Shown here: positions 53,496-63,083 of the stretch, in pieces
How positions within the stretch are numbered: position 1 is the first letter of the stretch
Layout of the letters: each line of letters opens with the position of its first letter
DNA from: Stieleria tagensis
GTDB lineage: Bacteria > Planctomycetota > Planctomycetia > Pirellulales > Pirellulaceae
Assembly: GCF_024129865.1 (NCBI RefSeq)
Contig: NZ_JAMYFE010000019.1
Span: 1 to 64,000, forward strand
Length of the DNA: 64,000 nucleotides
Direction: 5' to 3'
Made by a program: the position numbers and the translations under genes
Notes under the pieces: generated by a model
The model's input: the letters and a program-made list of their open reading frames with translations, nothing else
Database searches by the model: none
What the model was told of the DNA's origin: nothing

Positions 53496-54757
53496 GCCCT
53501 GTGTTTGTCCAAACCATGACTTGTTGCGCCCCACGCTACATCGCCGCCGCATTGATTCTGTTGCTCTGGACAGCCAACGATGTTGCTGCGGATCCGTTTC
53601 AAGCGGCGCGAGATAAATTGGTCGATGAACGGATCGCGACCGCCGGTGTGGTCGACACCAGGGTGCTCGATGCGATCCGCCGCACGCCCCGACATGAATT
53701 CATTCCGCGCAGTCAATGGCCGCGTGCCTATTACGACATGGCGCTGCCGATCGGGCATTCGCAAACCATCAGCAGCCCCTTTATCGTGGCCTCGATGACC
53801 GAAGCACTCCAGCCCCAGGCGACCGACAAGGTGCTGGAAATCGGCACCGGCAGTGGCTATCAAGCCGCAGTCCTTAGCCCACTGGTCCAGCACGTTTACA
53901 CAATCGAGATCGTGCCGGAACTAGGCGAACAAGCCACCGCAACCCTGGCGAAATTAGACTATGAAAACGTTTCCACCCGCGTCGGCGACGGCTTTCAAGG
54001 TTGGCCCAGCGCGGCACCGTTCGACAAAATCATCGTGACCTGCAGCCCGGAATCGGTGCCGGTGCCATTGGTCGAACAATTGCGTGACGGCGGCGTGATG
54101 ATCATTCCGGTTGGCGAACGCTATCAGCAAACATTGTTTCGGATGGTCAAAGTTGACGGCAAACTTCAACGGGAAGCATTGCGCCCGACTCTATTTGTAC
54201 CGATGACGGGCGCCGCCGAGAACAACCGCAGTGTGTTGCCCGACCCCAAACATCCGGTCGCCGTGAACGGCAATTTCGAAAGCCGACCGGCGGGTGACGA
54301 ATCCAAATTAGTCGACTTTGTTCCCGGTTGGTATTACGGCCGTCAAGTCTTTCAGGTCACCGGCAAGAGCCCCGACCCGGCGCCGGAAGGAAACGAATAC
54401 GTTCGCTTTCAAAATGAAACACCGGGACGAAATTCGCACCTGTTGCAAGGCATCGCGATTGACGGCCGCGCGGTGTCACAACTGCGCCTCAGTGGCCACG
54501 TGCGGACCGAATCGATCGAAAAAGGTCCCTCGAACGATGCCATGCCGATGATCGCGATCAGTCTGTATGACGAATTGCGTCGCGATTTAGGGACGTTTCA
54601 TTTGGGCCCCTTCCGTGGCACACGGCCCTGGCGGGAACACAATCGGTTGATCCGCGTGCCGATCACGGCCCGCGAGGCGATTCTGCGTGTCGGCTTGTTC
54701 GGGGCAACCGGTAAAGCCGACTTTGACGACGTGCAGATCGAAGCGGTCGATCGTTGA
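53492..54757 (+). CDS. Exported protein-L-isoaspartate O-methyltransferase homologue with C-terminal domain
   Basis: A 421-residue protein with a PCMT domain (about 45-230): VLDAIRRTPRHEFIPRSQW, ISSPFIVASMTEAL, motif I VLEIGTGSGYQAAVLSPL and VGDGFQGWP. PCMT repairs isoaspartyl residues by SAM-dependent methylation and normally is a cytoplasmic protein of about 210 residues. Here the N-terminus YIAAALILLLWTANDVAA looks like a signal peptide, and a beta-rich domain of about 170 residues follows (ESRPAGDESKLVDFVPGWYY, LRLSGHVRTE, ILRVGLFGATGKADFDDVQI), resembling carbohydrate-binding-like jelly-roll domains. SAM outside the cytoplasm would be unexpected. Starts TTG 53492, GTG 53501 and ATG 53516 are all possible; all keep the hydrophobic segment. 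Confidence 0.86.
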   Translation: MSPVFVQTMTCCAPRYIAAALILLLWTANDVAADPFQAARDKLVDERIATAGVVDTRVLDAIRRTPRHEFIPRSQWPRAYYDMALPIGHSQTISSPFIVASMTEALQPQATDKVLEIGTGSGYQAAVLSPLVQHVYTIEIVPELGEQATATLAKLDYENVSTRVGDGFQGWPSAAPFDKIIVTCSPESVPVPLVEQLRDGGVMIIPVGERYQQTLFRMVKVDGKLQREALRPTLFVPMTGAAENNRSVLPDPKHPVAVNGNFESRPAGDESKLVDFVPGWYYGRQVFQVTGKSPDPAPEGNEYVRFQNETPGRNSHLLQGIAIDGRAVSQLRLSGHVRTESIEKGPSNDAMPMIAISLYDELRRDLGTFHLGPFRGTRPWREHNRLIRVPITAREAILRVGLFGATGKADFDDVQIEAVDR

Positions 54758-54758
54758 C

Positions 54759-54807
54759 ACGCTCGGGTTCTCTATCGCGACGCTCGGGCTCTCTATCGCG
54801 ATGCTCG
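54759..54807. repeat. 21-bp tandem repeat (about 2.3 units)
   Basis: Two units of ACGCTCGGGYTCTCTATCGC with a 21-bp period, at 54759-54779 and 54780-54800, and a third broken start. They fill the gap between two convergent genes and enter the 3' end of the minus-strand gene. Confidence 0.85.
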
Positions 54808-56055
54808 GTAGGGCGCCACGACGCGTCCGCCACCCAGTGGCTGAAGCCCGGCGGGCTGTTCGTGGCTGACCGGACGCAGCGACTGGGGCTGAGGCGTGGT
54901 TTTTAACCCGCTGCCGATCGGTTGCAGTTGGCCCGCACCACGTTCTCGATGAACATTGCCCCGCACCGGGCGATACGTCGAGCGGTGCGTTTGAGGCGAC
55001 CGGTGGGATGCCGGACGGATTGCCCCATACGGACGGCGCACGCTGGTCTGGTCATCGCTGAAGGGATCGTTCAAGTTGTCCAGGGCGTCAAAGATCGACC
55101 CTTCACTTTTGGGATCCGGATCTTCCAGTGGTGGCTCGGGAGCGTCGGGTGGTTCGACCAGTGGCATGTTCTCGGAGAACGGATCGCGTTGGGGGACAGC
55201 CGGAGCGGGCGTCGGCGGAGTCGGATCGACGGGCGCTGGTGGTGGCGTGTCACGGAAACTCGGTTCCGGACGTGACATTTGCATGTTCGGCGGTTCGGAT
55301 CGTGGTTCGCTGTCACGCAGAACGGGTGCCGGTTCGATCGTCGGCTGAATGTTGCCGGGGCGTGTGGTTCGCGGTTGAACCGAACGTGGCTCAGTCACGC
55401 GTGGGGCGACTACCTGCGGTTTGTTGGGCGCCGCTTTGGTTGGCGCTGGTTCCAAGTCTGGTACGGCGGGCAACACCGGGGCCACGACGCGCGGAGTGGT
55501 GTTCGGATGGACGCGAGTTTGCGGCGCCGGAATCGGAGCCACGTTTGGCGACGGCACCATGTTGCCATGATAGGGTGGCAACAATGGATCGGCATGCTCG
55601 ATCGGTGTCATCCACTGACCGGTTGAATCGCAGCCGCCATCGCAGTGGGACTGGCCACATCCCGCGGTGCGGCAGCGGTCGAGACCTAGCACCTGTTCGA
55701 TGCCGCCGGCGACTGCGTCGAGCGTGTTGATCAACGGATTGTGGTGGAAATACTTTGGTCGGCATTTCCCACAGCCACAGTCCGATGCACCGTCGCACCC
55801 GCCGACCGCTGGGCCGACCCCGCACTGTCCGCAATCACAGATCCCTGCACCGCAGCTGGGTTCATAGGTGTCGCACGCAGTCCCGGCCAGGGCTGATTGC
55901 GGCGACGCCACGACAGCGACACCCAGGCCAGCCAGCATCGACGCCCCACCGACTAGGGTGGCGATGACACCGCGTCGACTTTGACGCGTCCAATGTGACC
56001 ATTGGCTGTGACTGAACGACGAACTGCGATTGTCCATGACTGTCTTGCGTCTCAT
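54793..56055 (-). CDS. Exported Cys- and Pro-rich protein of unknown function
   Basis: A 420-residue protein with a hydrophobic signal segment (GVIATLVGGASMLAGLGVAV), then a cysteine-rich region with clustered pairs (CGAGICDCGQCGVG, CDGASDCGCGKC, CRTAGCGQSHCDGGCD; about residues 75-165), then a long Pro/Arg/Thr-rich disordered region to the end. The cysteine clusters suggest disulfide bonding or metal binding in the envelope. I do not recognise a family, though planctomycete genomes encode proteins of this look. GAGG lies eight bases before the ATG at 56055, which supports this start against 56106. Confidence 0.78.
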   Translation of the reverse strand: MRRKTVMDNRSSSFSHSQWSHWTRQSRRGVIATLVGGASMLAGLGVAVVASPQSALAGTACDTYEPSCGAGICDCGQCGVGPAVGGCDGASDCGCGKCRPKYFHHNPLINTLDAVAGGIEQVLGLDRCRTAGCGQSHCDGGCDSTGQWMTPIEHADPLLPPYHGNMVPSPNVAPIPAPQTRVHPNTTPRVVAPVLPAVPDLEPAPTKAAPNKPQVVAPRVTEPRSVQPRTTRPGNIQPTIEPAPVLRDSEPRSEPPNMQMSRPEPSFRDTPPPAPVDPTPPTPAPAVPQRDPFSENMPLVEPPDAPEPPLEDPDPKSEGSIFDALDNLNDPFSDDQTSVRRPYGAIRPASHRSPQTHRSTYRPVRGNVHRERGAGQLQPIGSGLKTTPQPQSLRPVSHEQPAGLQPLGGGRVVAPYRASR

Positions 56056-56415
56056 CCGGAAACCTCGTGATAAAATCTCTGCCCCGGCTGAATCTATCGA
56101 CGCCACAGATTCGGAATGACCACGAGAACCCTTCGTTCCGGCAAACTGAACGCAGATCGCCTAGATTGACAGTCAGGTTGCTGTGGCGGGCGCTGGGCGG
56201 TGTGGAAAAATCCAAGAAAACGGCCAGCGGGATCTACGTGCGATGGATTGCCGCAGTCCCCCGCCTGTGGCGATTCTGAATGCCTTGCTGAAATTCTGCC
56301 TGCAGCGGCGATGTGTCTCCAAATTCCGCGTTCAAACCGGGGCGATTTTTTTGCAACCAAACGCTAGACTTGCGGTTTTGAGGCCCACTTCCGCTTGCAC
56401 TTAGAGACATCCGCA
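56056..56415. other. Divergent gene-free stretch before aconitase
   Basis: No gene, repeat or hairpin of note was recognised. The stretch serves two divergent genes and should hold both promoters, but no box pair could be assigned with confidence. Confidence 0.55.
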
Positions 56416-59124
56416 GTGAGTTTTGACCCGTTCAACGCCCGCGACCAATTCGAGACTGGAAACGGAAACGCCGCCATTTATCGGCTTAGCAAATTACAAG
56501 ACGCCGGGCTCGGACCGATCGATCGAATGCCGTTTTCGATCCGAGTGTTACTCGAAGCCGTCCTGCGAAACTGCGATGGATTTTCTGTCAGCGAGGACGA
56601 CGTCAAGAACTTGGCCGCCTGGAATGCCGCCGCGCCGGCCAAACAAGAGGTCCCGTTCAAACCCTATCGAGTCGTGCTGCAGGACTTCACCGGTGTGCCG
56701 GCCGTCGTCGACTTGGCTGCGATGCGATCGGCCATGCAACGTATCGGTGGCGATCCCAACAAAATCAACCCACTGATCCCGGTCGACCTGGTGATCGATC
56801 ACAGTGTGCAGGTCGACTTCTTTGGCAGCGACAGTGCGCTCGGCCGCAACGTTGAAATGGAATTCGAGCGGAACCGCGAACGCTATGAATTCTTGCGTTG
56901 GGGGCAACAGGCGTTTGACAATTTCCGTGTCGTTCCGCCAAACGTCGGTATCGTCCACCAAGTCAACTTGGAATACCTGGCACACGTGGTCGCCATCCGC
57001 GACACCGGTGACGGTCCGGTCGCGATGCCCGACACGTTGGTGGGGACCGACAGTCACACCACGATGATCAACGGTTTGGGTGTACTCGGTTGGGGCGTTG
57101 GTGGGATCGAAGCCGAAGCCAACATGTTGGGCCAGCCCCTGTACATGTTGATGCCCGAAGTGATCGGATTCGAGCTGACCGGGAAACTTCCCGCCGGTGC
57201 CACCGCAACCGACATGGTGTTGCGTGTCGTGGAAATGTTGCGTGCCGAAGGTGTGGTGGGCAAATTTGTTGAATTTTACGGCAGCGGCATGAACGCGATG
57301 AGCGTCGCCGACCGGGCGACAATCGCCAACATGGCACCCGAATACGGCGCCACCATGGGCTTTTTTCCGGTCGACAACGTGACATTGGATTACTTGCGAC
57401 AAACCGGTCGCAGCGAAGCCAACGTGCAATTGGTCGAACGGTATTGCAAAGAACAGGGTCTGTTCCACACCGATGACAGCCCGGCGTTGACCTACACCAA
57501 AACGCTGTCGTTGGACCTGGGAACGGTCGAACCGAGCATGGCCGGACCAAAACGTCCGCAAGACCGAATCGCTTTGGCGAACATGAAATCAGCGTTCAAC
57601 AAATCCTTGACCGCTCCCATCGGCGCGTCCGGATTTGGGTTGAACCCCGGTGACTTGGACCGTTCGGCGACCGTTGAAAACAACGGCCACAGCAGCCAGA
57701 TCACTCACGGCGCGGTGGTGATCGCCGCCATCACGTCTTGTACCAACACCAGTAATCCCTCGGTCATGATCGGTGCCGGCCTGTTGGCCAAGAAAGCGGC
57801 CGAGCGAGGTTTGAAAGTGCCTGACCACGTGAAAACCAGTCTCGCGCCGGGATCGCGTGTGGTCAGCGAATATTTGGACAAAGCCGGGCTGACGGATTCA
57901 CTAAAGTCACTCGGATTCCACACTGTCGGTTACGGGTGCACCACCTGTATCGGCAACAGTGGCCCGCTTCCCACGCCGGTCGCCAATGCCATCGAATCCG
58001 GCGATCTGATCGCCTCGGCCGTACTGAGCGGTAACCGGAACTTCGAAGGCCGCGTCAATCCGCTGACCAAAGCAAACTATCTGGCCAGCCCCCCTTTGGT
58101 GGTTGCCTACGCATTGGCCGGGACGACGGATATCGATTTGGTCACCGAACCGCTGGGAACCGACAGCGACGGCAAAGACGTTTTCTTGAAGGAAATTTGG
58201 CCGACGGCGGAAGAGATTCAAGAATCGATTCGCACCTCGATCGCGCCGGAAATGTTCACCAGCCAATACAACGCTGCGGTCGAAGGCAACGAGCCATGGA
58301 ACGCGATCGAAGCCGCTGTGGGCGCGATCTATCCCTGGAACGACGCCAGCACCTACATCCATCACCCGCCGTTCTTGGACCAAGTGACCGGAGATGCGAT
58401 TCCGGCAATCGGTCCGATCAAGGGCGCCCGTTGTTTGATTTTGCTAGGTGATACGGTCACGACCGACCACATCTCGCCAGCCGGGGCGATCGCCACCGAT
58501 GGACCCGCCGGTGCATTTTTGCAAGACAGCGGCGTACCGGTCCGTGAATTCAACAGTTTCGGATCGCGACGCGGCAATGACTTGGTGATGGTCCGCGGAA
58601 CGTTTGCCAACATTCGGATCCGCAACCAGCTGGCACCGGGAACCGAAGGCGGTGTGACACGCTATCTGCCCACCGGCGAAGTGACCAGCATTTACGACGC
58701 GTCGATGAAGTACCAGTCCGAAGGCACGCCGTTGATCGTGATGGCCGGTGCAGAATACGGTACCGGCAGCAGCCGTGACTGGGCGGCCAAAGGCACGATG
58801 TTGCTGGGCGTCAAAGCCGTGATCACGGCAAGCTATGAACGCATCCACCGCAGCAACCTGGTCGGCATGGGAGTGTTGCCGTTGGAATTCGCCGACGGAA
58901 AATCCTGGCAAGCACTGGGTTTGACCGGTGAAGAAACCTACGACATTCCAGACCTCTCGGACGACCTGCAGCCGCGCAGTACCATCAGCGTCACGGCCAC
59001 GGCCGACGACGGGACGGTCACGAAATTTGACTGTGTGGTTCGCATCGATACCCCGGTCGAACTGCAGTACTATCGCAACGGCGGAATCCTTCCCACCGTC
59101 CTTCGCAATCTCGCGCAAGCCTAA
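56416..59124 (+). CDS. acnA: Aconitate hydratase (AcnA/IRP type)
   Basis: A 902-residue cytoplasmic enzyme of the TCA cycle that isomerises citrate to isocitrate through a [4Fe-4S] cluster. The three cluster cysteines are C442 in [11 protein letters not shown] and C508, C511 in [14 protein letters not shown]. Further landmarks are [20 protein letters not shown], the swivel-domain [16 protein letters not shown] and [13 protein letters not shown]. The length is that of bacterial AcnA (about 890-900). The frame begins at TTG 56395, but GTG 56416 ([15 protein letters not shown]) is preferred because the family starts there. A small TPR gene follows 14 bp downstream. Confidence 0.97.
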   Translation: MSFDPFNARDQFETGNGNAAIYRLSKLQDAGLGPIDRMPFSIRVLLEAVLRNCDGFSVSEDDVKNLAAWNAAAPAKQEVPFKPYRVVLQDFTGVPAVVDLAAMRSAMQRIGGDPNKINPLIPVDLVIDHSVQVDFFGSDSALGRNVEMEFERNRERYEFLRWGQQAFDNFRVVPPNVGIVHQVNLEYLAHVVAIRDTGDGPVAMPDTLVGTDSHTTMINGLGVLGWGVGGIEAEANMLGQPLYMLMPEVIGFELTGKLPAGATATDMVLRVVEMLRAEGVVGKFVEFYGSGMNAMSVADRATIANMAPEYGATMGFFPVDNVTLDYLRQTGRSEANVQLVERYCKEQGLFHTDDSPALTYTKTLSLDLGTVEPSMAGPKRPQDRIALANMKSAFNKSLTAPIGASGFGLNPGDLDRSATVENNGHSSQITHGAVVIAAITSCTNTSNPSVMIGAGLLAKKAAERGLKVPDHVKTSLAPGSRVVSEYLDKAGLTDSLKSLGFHTVGYGCTTCIGNSGPLPTPVANAIESGDLIASAVLSGNRNFEGRVNPLTKANYLASPPLVVAYALAGTTDIDLVTEPLGTDSDGKDVFLKEIWPTAEEIQESIRTSIAPEMFTSQYNAAVEGNEPWNAIEAAVGAIYPWNDASTYIHHPPFLDQVTGDAIPAIGPIKGARCLILLGDTVTTDHISPAGAIATDGPAGAFLQDSGVPVREFNSFGSRRGNDLVMVRGTFANIRIRNQLAPGTEGGVTRYLPTGEVTSIYDASMKYQSEGTPLIVMAGAEYGTGSSRDWAAKGTMLLGVKAVITASYERIHRSNLVGMGVLPLEFADGKSWQALGLTGEETYDIPDLSDDLQPRSTISVTATADDGTVTKFDCVVRIDTPVELQYYRNGGILPTVLRNLAQA

Positions 59125-59138
59125 TAGAGAAACACAAC

Positions 59139-59477
59139 ATGAGTGATATTCACACCCAATACGACGACGTCGAAAAGCTGATCGACGAAGAAAAATTCAG
59201 CGAAGCCATCGACGGACTCAATGCGATCCTGGCCGAAGACGAGAGCTTTGTGCTCGGTCACCTGGCACTGGCTCGGGTCTATACCAAAACTGGCCAACAC
59301 GCCGAAGCAATTCAGCACGGCGAAAAGGCGTGCGAACTGGAACCCACCGATCCGTTTAATTTCACCGCTCTGAGCGTTACCTACCAGCGCGCCTGGGCGG
59401 GAACTCAGGAACAGCTTTACATCACCAAAGCGGAAGACGCGATGGCCAAGGCGCAAATGCTGCAATCCCAGGGCTGA
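59139..59477 (+). CDS. Small TPR protein
   Basis: A 112-residue soluble protein with about two and a half tetratricopeptide repeats (YDDVEKLIDEEKFSEAIDGL, AILAEDESFVLGHLALARVY, HAEAIQHGEKACELEPTDP). TPR domains bind other proteins. The gene starts 14 bp after acnA, so it is probably co-transcribed with it, and its product might be a partner of aconitase; no such partner is established to my knowledge. GAGAAA lies shortly before the ATG. Its stop abuts that of the convergent gene. Confidence 0.9.
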   Translation: MSDIHTQYDDVEKLIDEEKFSEAIDGLNAILAEDESFVLGHLALARVYTKTGQHAEAIQHGEKACELEPTDPFNFTALSVTYQRAWAGTQEQLYITKAEDAMAKAQMLQSQG

Positions 59478-60743
59478 TCAGGCGTCGGGAACGACGTATT
59501 CAAAGTGCGGCTGGACTTCCGCTACCGACGGCAGTCCCGCACGGCGTAACATCGCGTCGACTTCGGTTCGGCGTGTCTGGGGGTCAGACGGGCCCGCGAC
59601 CGATTCTGCAGTCGCGTCGTCATCCGTGGTTTGCGCGGCTGTGACCGCAGCCATTCGGGCGGCAAAGCCACGCCGCCATTTCGCTTCGACCCATTTGAAT
59701 ACGATCACCACCACCGCCACGATGATCCCAATCGTGATCGCGCCTGTTTTCCAGTTGCCGGAAACCAACGCAAAGATCGCGAACGGCAAACAGAACAAAA
59801 TGGTCAGTGCACGGACGATTCGCACGACGACCCCTTTGAATGATTGACCGATTTCACCCAACAGCAGCTGCGGGTCGATCCTGGCATTGGATAAGAGTGC
59901 CGGAACTACGCTTCCGAGCGCTTGGTTGACTGGAAACGGTTTTCCGGCCGGACCACTGAACTGGCATTGTTGTTGATAACCGTCCAGCGGGACCAGTTGC
60001 ACCTTCCAATCACCCCAGGCTGACGTCATCGCACTGGCGACGGCCGAGATCTGACGCCCGCCCCACAGGTGAAGCGTGTGTTGGGATTGGTCGATCCAGA
60101 TCCCCTCGATCACACTGCATTCGGCAGGGATCTCCGTCGACGGCAGACCCATCAGCCGCTCCAACGGGGCGCGCTCATTGGTGATTAAATCCAACGTCAA
60201 TTCGCTCAGCAATCGATGGTGGACCACGTTTTCTTCATCCAGCAGGGTCACCCAAGCCACTGGGCCGTCGTCATCAGCGTCGGGATCAAATTGCTCCGCG
60301 ACGTCAGCTTCCTCATCCAAATCATCCGGTCGATCCGACAGCGCATCGACTCCATCAGCATGAATTCGCAGCACACCATCAGCTGGCTGGTTGATCGACT
60401 GGCCGGCCGCGATTTCTAAATCCGACAATCCGTCGGTGGCGTAAATGATTTCAAAATCGGGCCAGGCCTGCTGGATCAATTGGTCCAGTAACTGGATCGA
60501 CTTGGGATGGTTGGTGATGCCGTAGGTCGAATACCACAGCAATGCGTTGGCGTCGTAGTCGACGACAACACCGGCATCACAGGCGGTGTCAAATTCATCC
60601 ACCGGGTTTCGCTGGCGCAGCCACTTTTCCAGAGCGTTTGGCCCCCAGACCAGGTTGCGCGCAAACAAAGCCGACCCACACGGATCGCGGAACAGCGTTG
60701 TTTCCCCATCACGGATCAACGCAATCATTGCGGGTTCAATCAT
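59478..60743 (-). CDS. Membrane protein of unknown function, coupled to a sulfatase gene
   Basis: A 421-residue protein not recognised. The N-terminal about 290 residues are soluble-looking and acidic in one stretch (DDLDEEADVAEQFDPDADDD). Two hydrophobic segments near residues 315-360 (ALTILFCLPFAIFALVSG, ITIGIIVAVVVIVFKWV) are followed by a charged tail with an RRAGLPSVAEVQPHF motif. Similar tails occur in planctomycete proteins of unknown role. ATG 60743 overlaps the stop of the upstream sulfatase gene by eight bases, so the genes are coupled. The ORF is open to 60788. The N-terminus MIEPAMIALIRDGETTLFRD hints at a globular enzyme-like domain, but none is named. Confidence 0.75.
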   Translation of the reverse strand: MIEPAMIALIRDGETTLFRDPCGSALFARNLVWGPNALEKWLRQRNPVDEFDTACDAGVVVDYDANALLWYSTYGITNHPKSIQLLDQLIQQAWPDFEIIYATDGLSDLEIAAGQSINQPADGVLRIHADGVDALSDRPDDLDEEADVAEQFDPDADDDGPVAWVTLLDEENVVHHRLLSELTLDLITNERAPLERLMGLPSTEIPAECSVIEGIWIDQSQHTLHLWGGRQISAVASAMTSAWGDWKVQLVPLDGYQQQCQFSGPAGKPFPVNQALGSVVPALLSNARIDPQLLLGEIGQSFKGVVVRIVRALTILFCLPFAIFALVSGNWKTGAITIGIIVAVVVIVFKWVEAKWRRGFAARMAAVTAAQTTDDDATAESVAGPSDPQTRRTEVDAMLRRAGLPSVAEVQPHFEYVVPDA

Positions 60744-62097
60744 CGGCAGCAGTCTGTTCCATTGGCGGTTGCCAAGCCACACGTCCACCTTGTTGGATGT
60801 GCGCCTGGAGCGACCGTTTAAGTTGATTCACGACGTCGGGGTGTTTCGCGACCACGTTCTCGGTTTCTTGTGGATCGGACGACAAATCATACAGTTCATA
60901 CGGCGTGAAGGGGTCATTACGCAGCAGTTTCCACTTGCCGCGGATCACCGCGTGATAGGCACTGCCCACGTAGCGGTTGTTGCCTTCGCGACGGACAAAG
61001 TACAGTTCACGCGGCGCGTCCGGCATCGCTGCCCCCCGCAGGATCGGCATCAAACTGACAGCGTCGGTTTCCGCATCGGGTTTTGCACCCGCCAATTCAA
61101 GGAAGGTGGCATTCAAATCAAAGGTCAATCCGGCGTAATCACAAGTCGTCCCGGCCCGTTTCGCGTCGGTCAGACGGATAATAAACGGAACCCGCAGCCC
61201 CCCGTCGTAGTGACTCTGTTTGCCATCTCGCCACGGCAAATTGCGCTGGCCGTGCGGTAGTGAACCACCATTGTCAGACGTGAATGCGACGACCGTGTTT
61301 TGACTCAATCCCAAGGCATCGAGTTGTTCCAGCAGTGTTCCCAGGTTGTGATCCAAGTGTTCCACAAAGGCAACGTTGTGGGCGCGTTTGTCATCCAGGT
61401 CAGGAAAGCGTTGCCGGGTGCGATCCAACCAATCGGCGGGCGGTTGGATTGGGAAGTGAGGCGCGTTGTAAGCCAAGTACAGAAAAAAAGGTTGATCAGC
61501 AGACTCGCTGCGTTTTCGTAGATAGTCGATCGACCACTGCGTGAACAATTCCGTGGCGTGCCCCCGGGGCTCAATCGTCTGCTGGTTTTTTCGCATGAAG
61601 TTGATTCCGCCCCGCAGGTGCGTGTAGTAATCATCCATCATGTCGCCCAGAAATCCGTGAAAGAAATCGAACCCACGTTCGTTCGGCGTGTTCGGTGTCT
61701 GTAATCCCAAATGCCACTTACCGACGATTGCCGTGTGGTATCCCGAATGCCCCAGGCGATCGGCCAGCGTGGGCACGCCGGCAGCTAAATGCCCCCAGGA
61801 ATTTTCAGGACTGGTACGGATCACGCCGGGCACCCCCACCCGGTCGGCATAACGTCCGGTCAGCAATGCAGCTCGCGTCGGTGAACAAACCGTGCAATTG
61901 GCACGCATCGACGAGAATGTGATCCCTTGGGTTGCCAATCGATCCAAGTTCGGCGTCTGAATGTCCGGGGCGCCTTGATAACTCACATCACCAAAACCTA
62001 AGTCGTCGGCCAGGATCAGGATCAAATTCGGACGCGTCGCGGCGACCGCCAGATGGGTGAGCGAGACCAGTAACAGCAAGACAAAGAATCGAAGCAT
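60736..62097 (-). CDS. Exported sulfatase (arylsulfatase type)
   Basis: A 453-residue sulfatase with signal peptide MLRFFVLLLLVSLTHLAVAA at 62097 (the frame is open to 62310 but that part lacks any support). RPNLILILADDLGFGD starts the metal-binding core. The formylglycine motif is CSPTR with C71, followed by AALLTGRYADRVG. KWHLGL, FTSDNGGSLPHGQ and a C-terminal subdomain with ELYDLSSDPQETENV complete the family pattern. It is the closest of the three to classical arylsulfatase A/GALNS-like enzymes. It overlaps the unknown membrane protein gene downstream, so the two are one unit. Confidence 0.95.
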   Translation of the reverse strand: MLRFFVLLLLVSLTHLAVAATRPNLILILADDLGFGDVSYQGAPDIQTPNLDRLATQGITFSSMRANCTVCSPTRAALLTGRYADRVGVPGVIRTSPENSWGHLAAGVPTLADRLGHSGYHTAIVGKWHLGLQTPNTPNERGFDFFHGFLGDMMDDYYTHLRGGINFMRKNQQTIEPRGHATELFTQWSIDYLRKRSESADQPFFLYLAYNAPHFPIQPPADWLDRTRQRFPDLDDKRAHNVAFVEHLDHNLGTLLEQLDALGLSQNTVVAFTSDNGGSLPHGQRNLPWRDGKQSHYDGGLRVPFIIRLTDAKRAGTTCDYAGLTFDLNATFLELAGAKPDAETDAVSLMPILRGAAMPDAPRELYFVRREGNNRYVGSAYHAVIRGKWKLLRNDPFTPYELYDLSSDPQETENVVAKHPDVVNQLKRSLQAHIQQGGRVAWQPPMEQTAADD

Positions 62098-62489
62098 GGC
62101 AGCCAATGGAAAATGGATCTGACGCAGGACAATTGATGCGCCAAAATCATAGCAGGTTCCTGTGCAAATCATTGCGTATCGCGCAACCGTTTGCAGCATT
62201 GCGGAGATGAGAGATTGGTCCCAACGGCAAACCGACACGCATTGCGACAGGAAAATGCCGCTTGATTCACCGCTGTCGACTGCCAAAACGACGGATCTTC
62301 GTTGCGACATTCATTTTTGGTGCGGGTTTCCATCGTTTGGCATGAGCCCTGCTTTCGCTACCTGCCAGAAAGATCATCAACGACTGATCCAAAGGCGGAT
62401 TTGGTCAGGCCAAATGAGATCGGATTCTATGACCGTCGCGATAGGCGACCAGATGATCTTGCCGATCAACCGAATTGAGGGAATCAAAC
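62098..62489. other. Divergent gene-free stretch
   Basis: Between the sulfatase and a small exported protein. No supported gene; a few frames are open but have no ribosome site or domain. A Shine-Dalgarno (GAGGGA) for the next gene is near its end. Confidence 0.55.
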
Positions 62490-62720
62490 ATGTCACAACA
62501 CTCGAAAAAATCACGCACCCGCACGCTGGTGGCCGTGGCTTCTCTGGTGGTCGTCTTAACCGGCGCCAATCTGGCTCAGGCGTCTCACTCACGGAGCACC
62601 ATTGAACGTCGCCAACATCCAGGCCACGGACTGTTCGAAGCTCACCAATCGCACCGACAACAGACCGCCGTCCGTGTCGTTCGCCCTGCGGTGGTTCGCC
62701 CCGTCGTCGTTCAAGGCTAG
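62490..62720 (+). CDS. Small exported protein, His/Arg-rich
   Basis: A 76-residue protein starting MSQHSKKSRTRTLVAVASLV with a signal peptide that probably ends near NLAQAS. The mature part, about 43 residues, is basic and rich in His and Arg, with a valine-rich end VRVVRPAVVRPVVVQG. GAGGGA lies about seven bases before the ATG. No family known. It stands just before a second tiny exported protein. Confidence 0.7.
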   Translation: MSQHSKKSRTRTLVAVASLVVVLTGANLAQASHSRSTIERRQHPGHGLFEAHQSHRQQTAVRVVRPAVVRPVVVQG

Positions 62721-62872
62721 CGGTCACATGAGCGAATCCGCGTATGACGTTTGGCTTCATCGACGTCGTCACCGCGGTGCATCGCCGACGTTTGTTCTAA
62801 CCGGAAATTCTATTTTCAAACAAATCTGTTTCACACTCGTTCTGACAAGCCGAAAGGCTTGAGGAGATCACC

Positions 62873-63082
62873 ATGAAGGCTCGTTCACTCACTCTTTCAC
62901 TAACCACTGCACTGCTAGCCGGTTCGGCCTACGACGCTCGGGCGGCGCTGGCACTGGAAAAGCACGGACACGCGGCAACGCAAATGGCGGCTTTGACGGA
63001 GAATGATCAGCAACTCGAACATCAACGAGCCCTTGCCGAGGCCCGGCAGACGGTGGGCTTGCGGCTGCAGTACGACAACTGA
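62873..63082 (+). CDS. Small exported protein
   Basis: A 69-residue protein with signal peptide MKARSLTLSLTTALLAGSAY, probable cleavage near DARAALA. The mature part is about 43 residues, helical, with a Gln/His/Glu-rich stretch (TENDQQLEHQRALAEARQ). A very good Shine-Dalgarno GAGGAG is six to seven bases before the ATG. It follows 62490-62720 by 150 bp and ends one base from the convergent rarD stop. Function unknown. Confidence 0.78.
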   Translation: MKARSLTLSLTTALLAGSAYDARAALALEKHGHAATQMAALTENDQQLEHQRALAEARQTVGLRLQYDN

Positions 63083-63083
63083 T

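Noticed and set aside
62602-62862. 86-codon frame overlapping the small His/Arg-rich gene
   Set aside because: The overlapping gene in the other frame has a Shine-Dalgarno and a signal peptide; this frame has neither.
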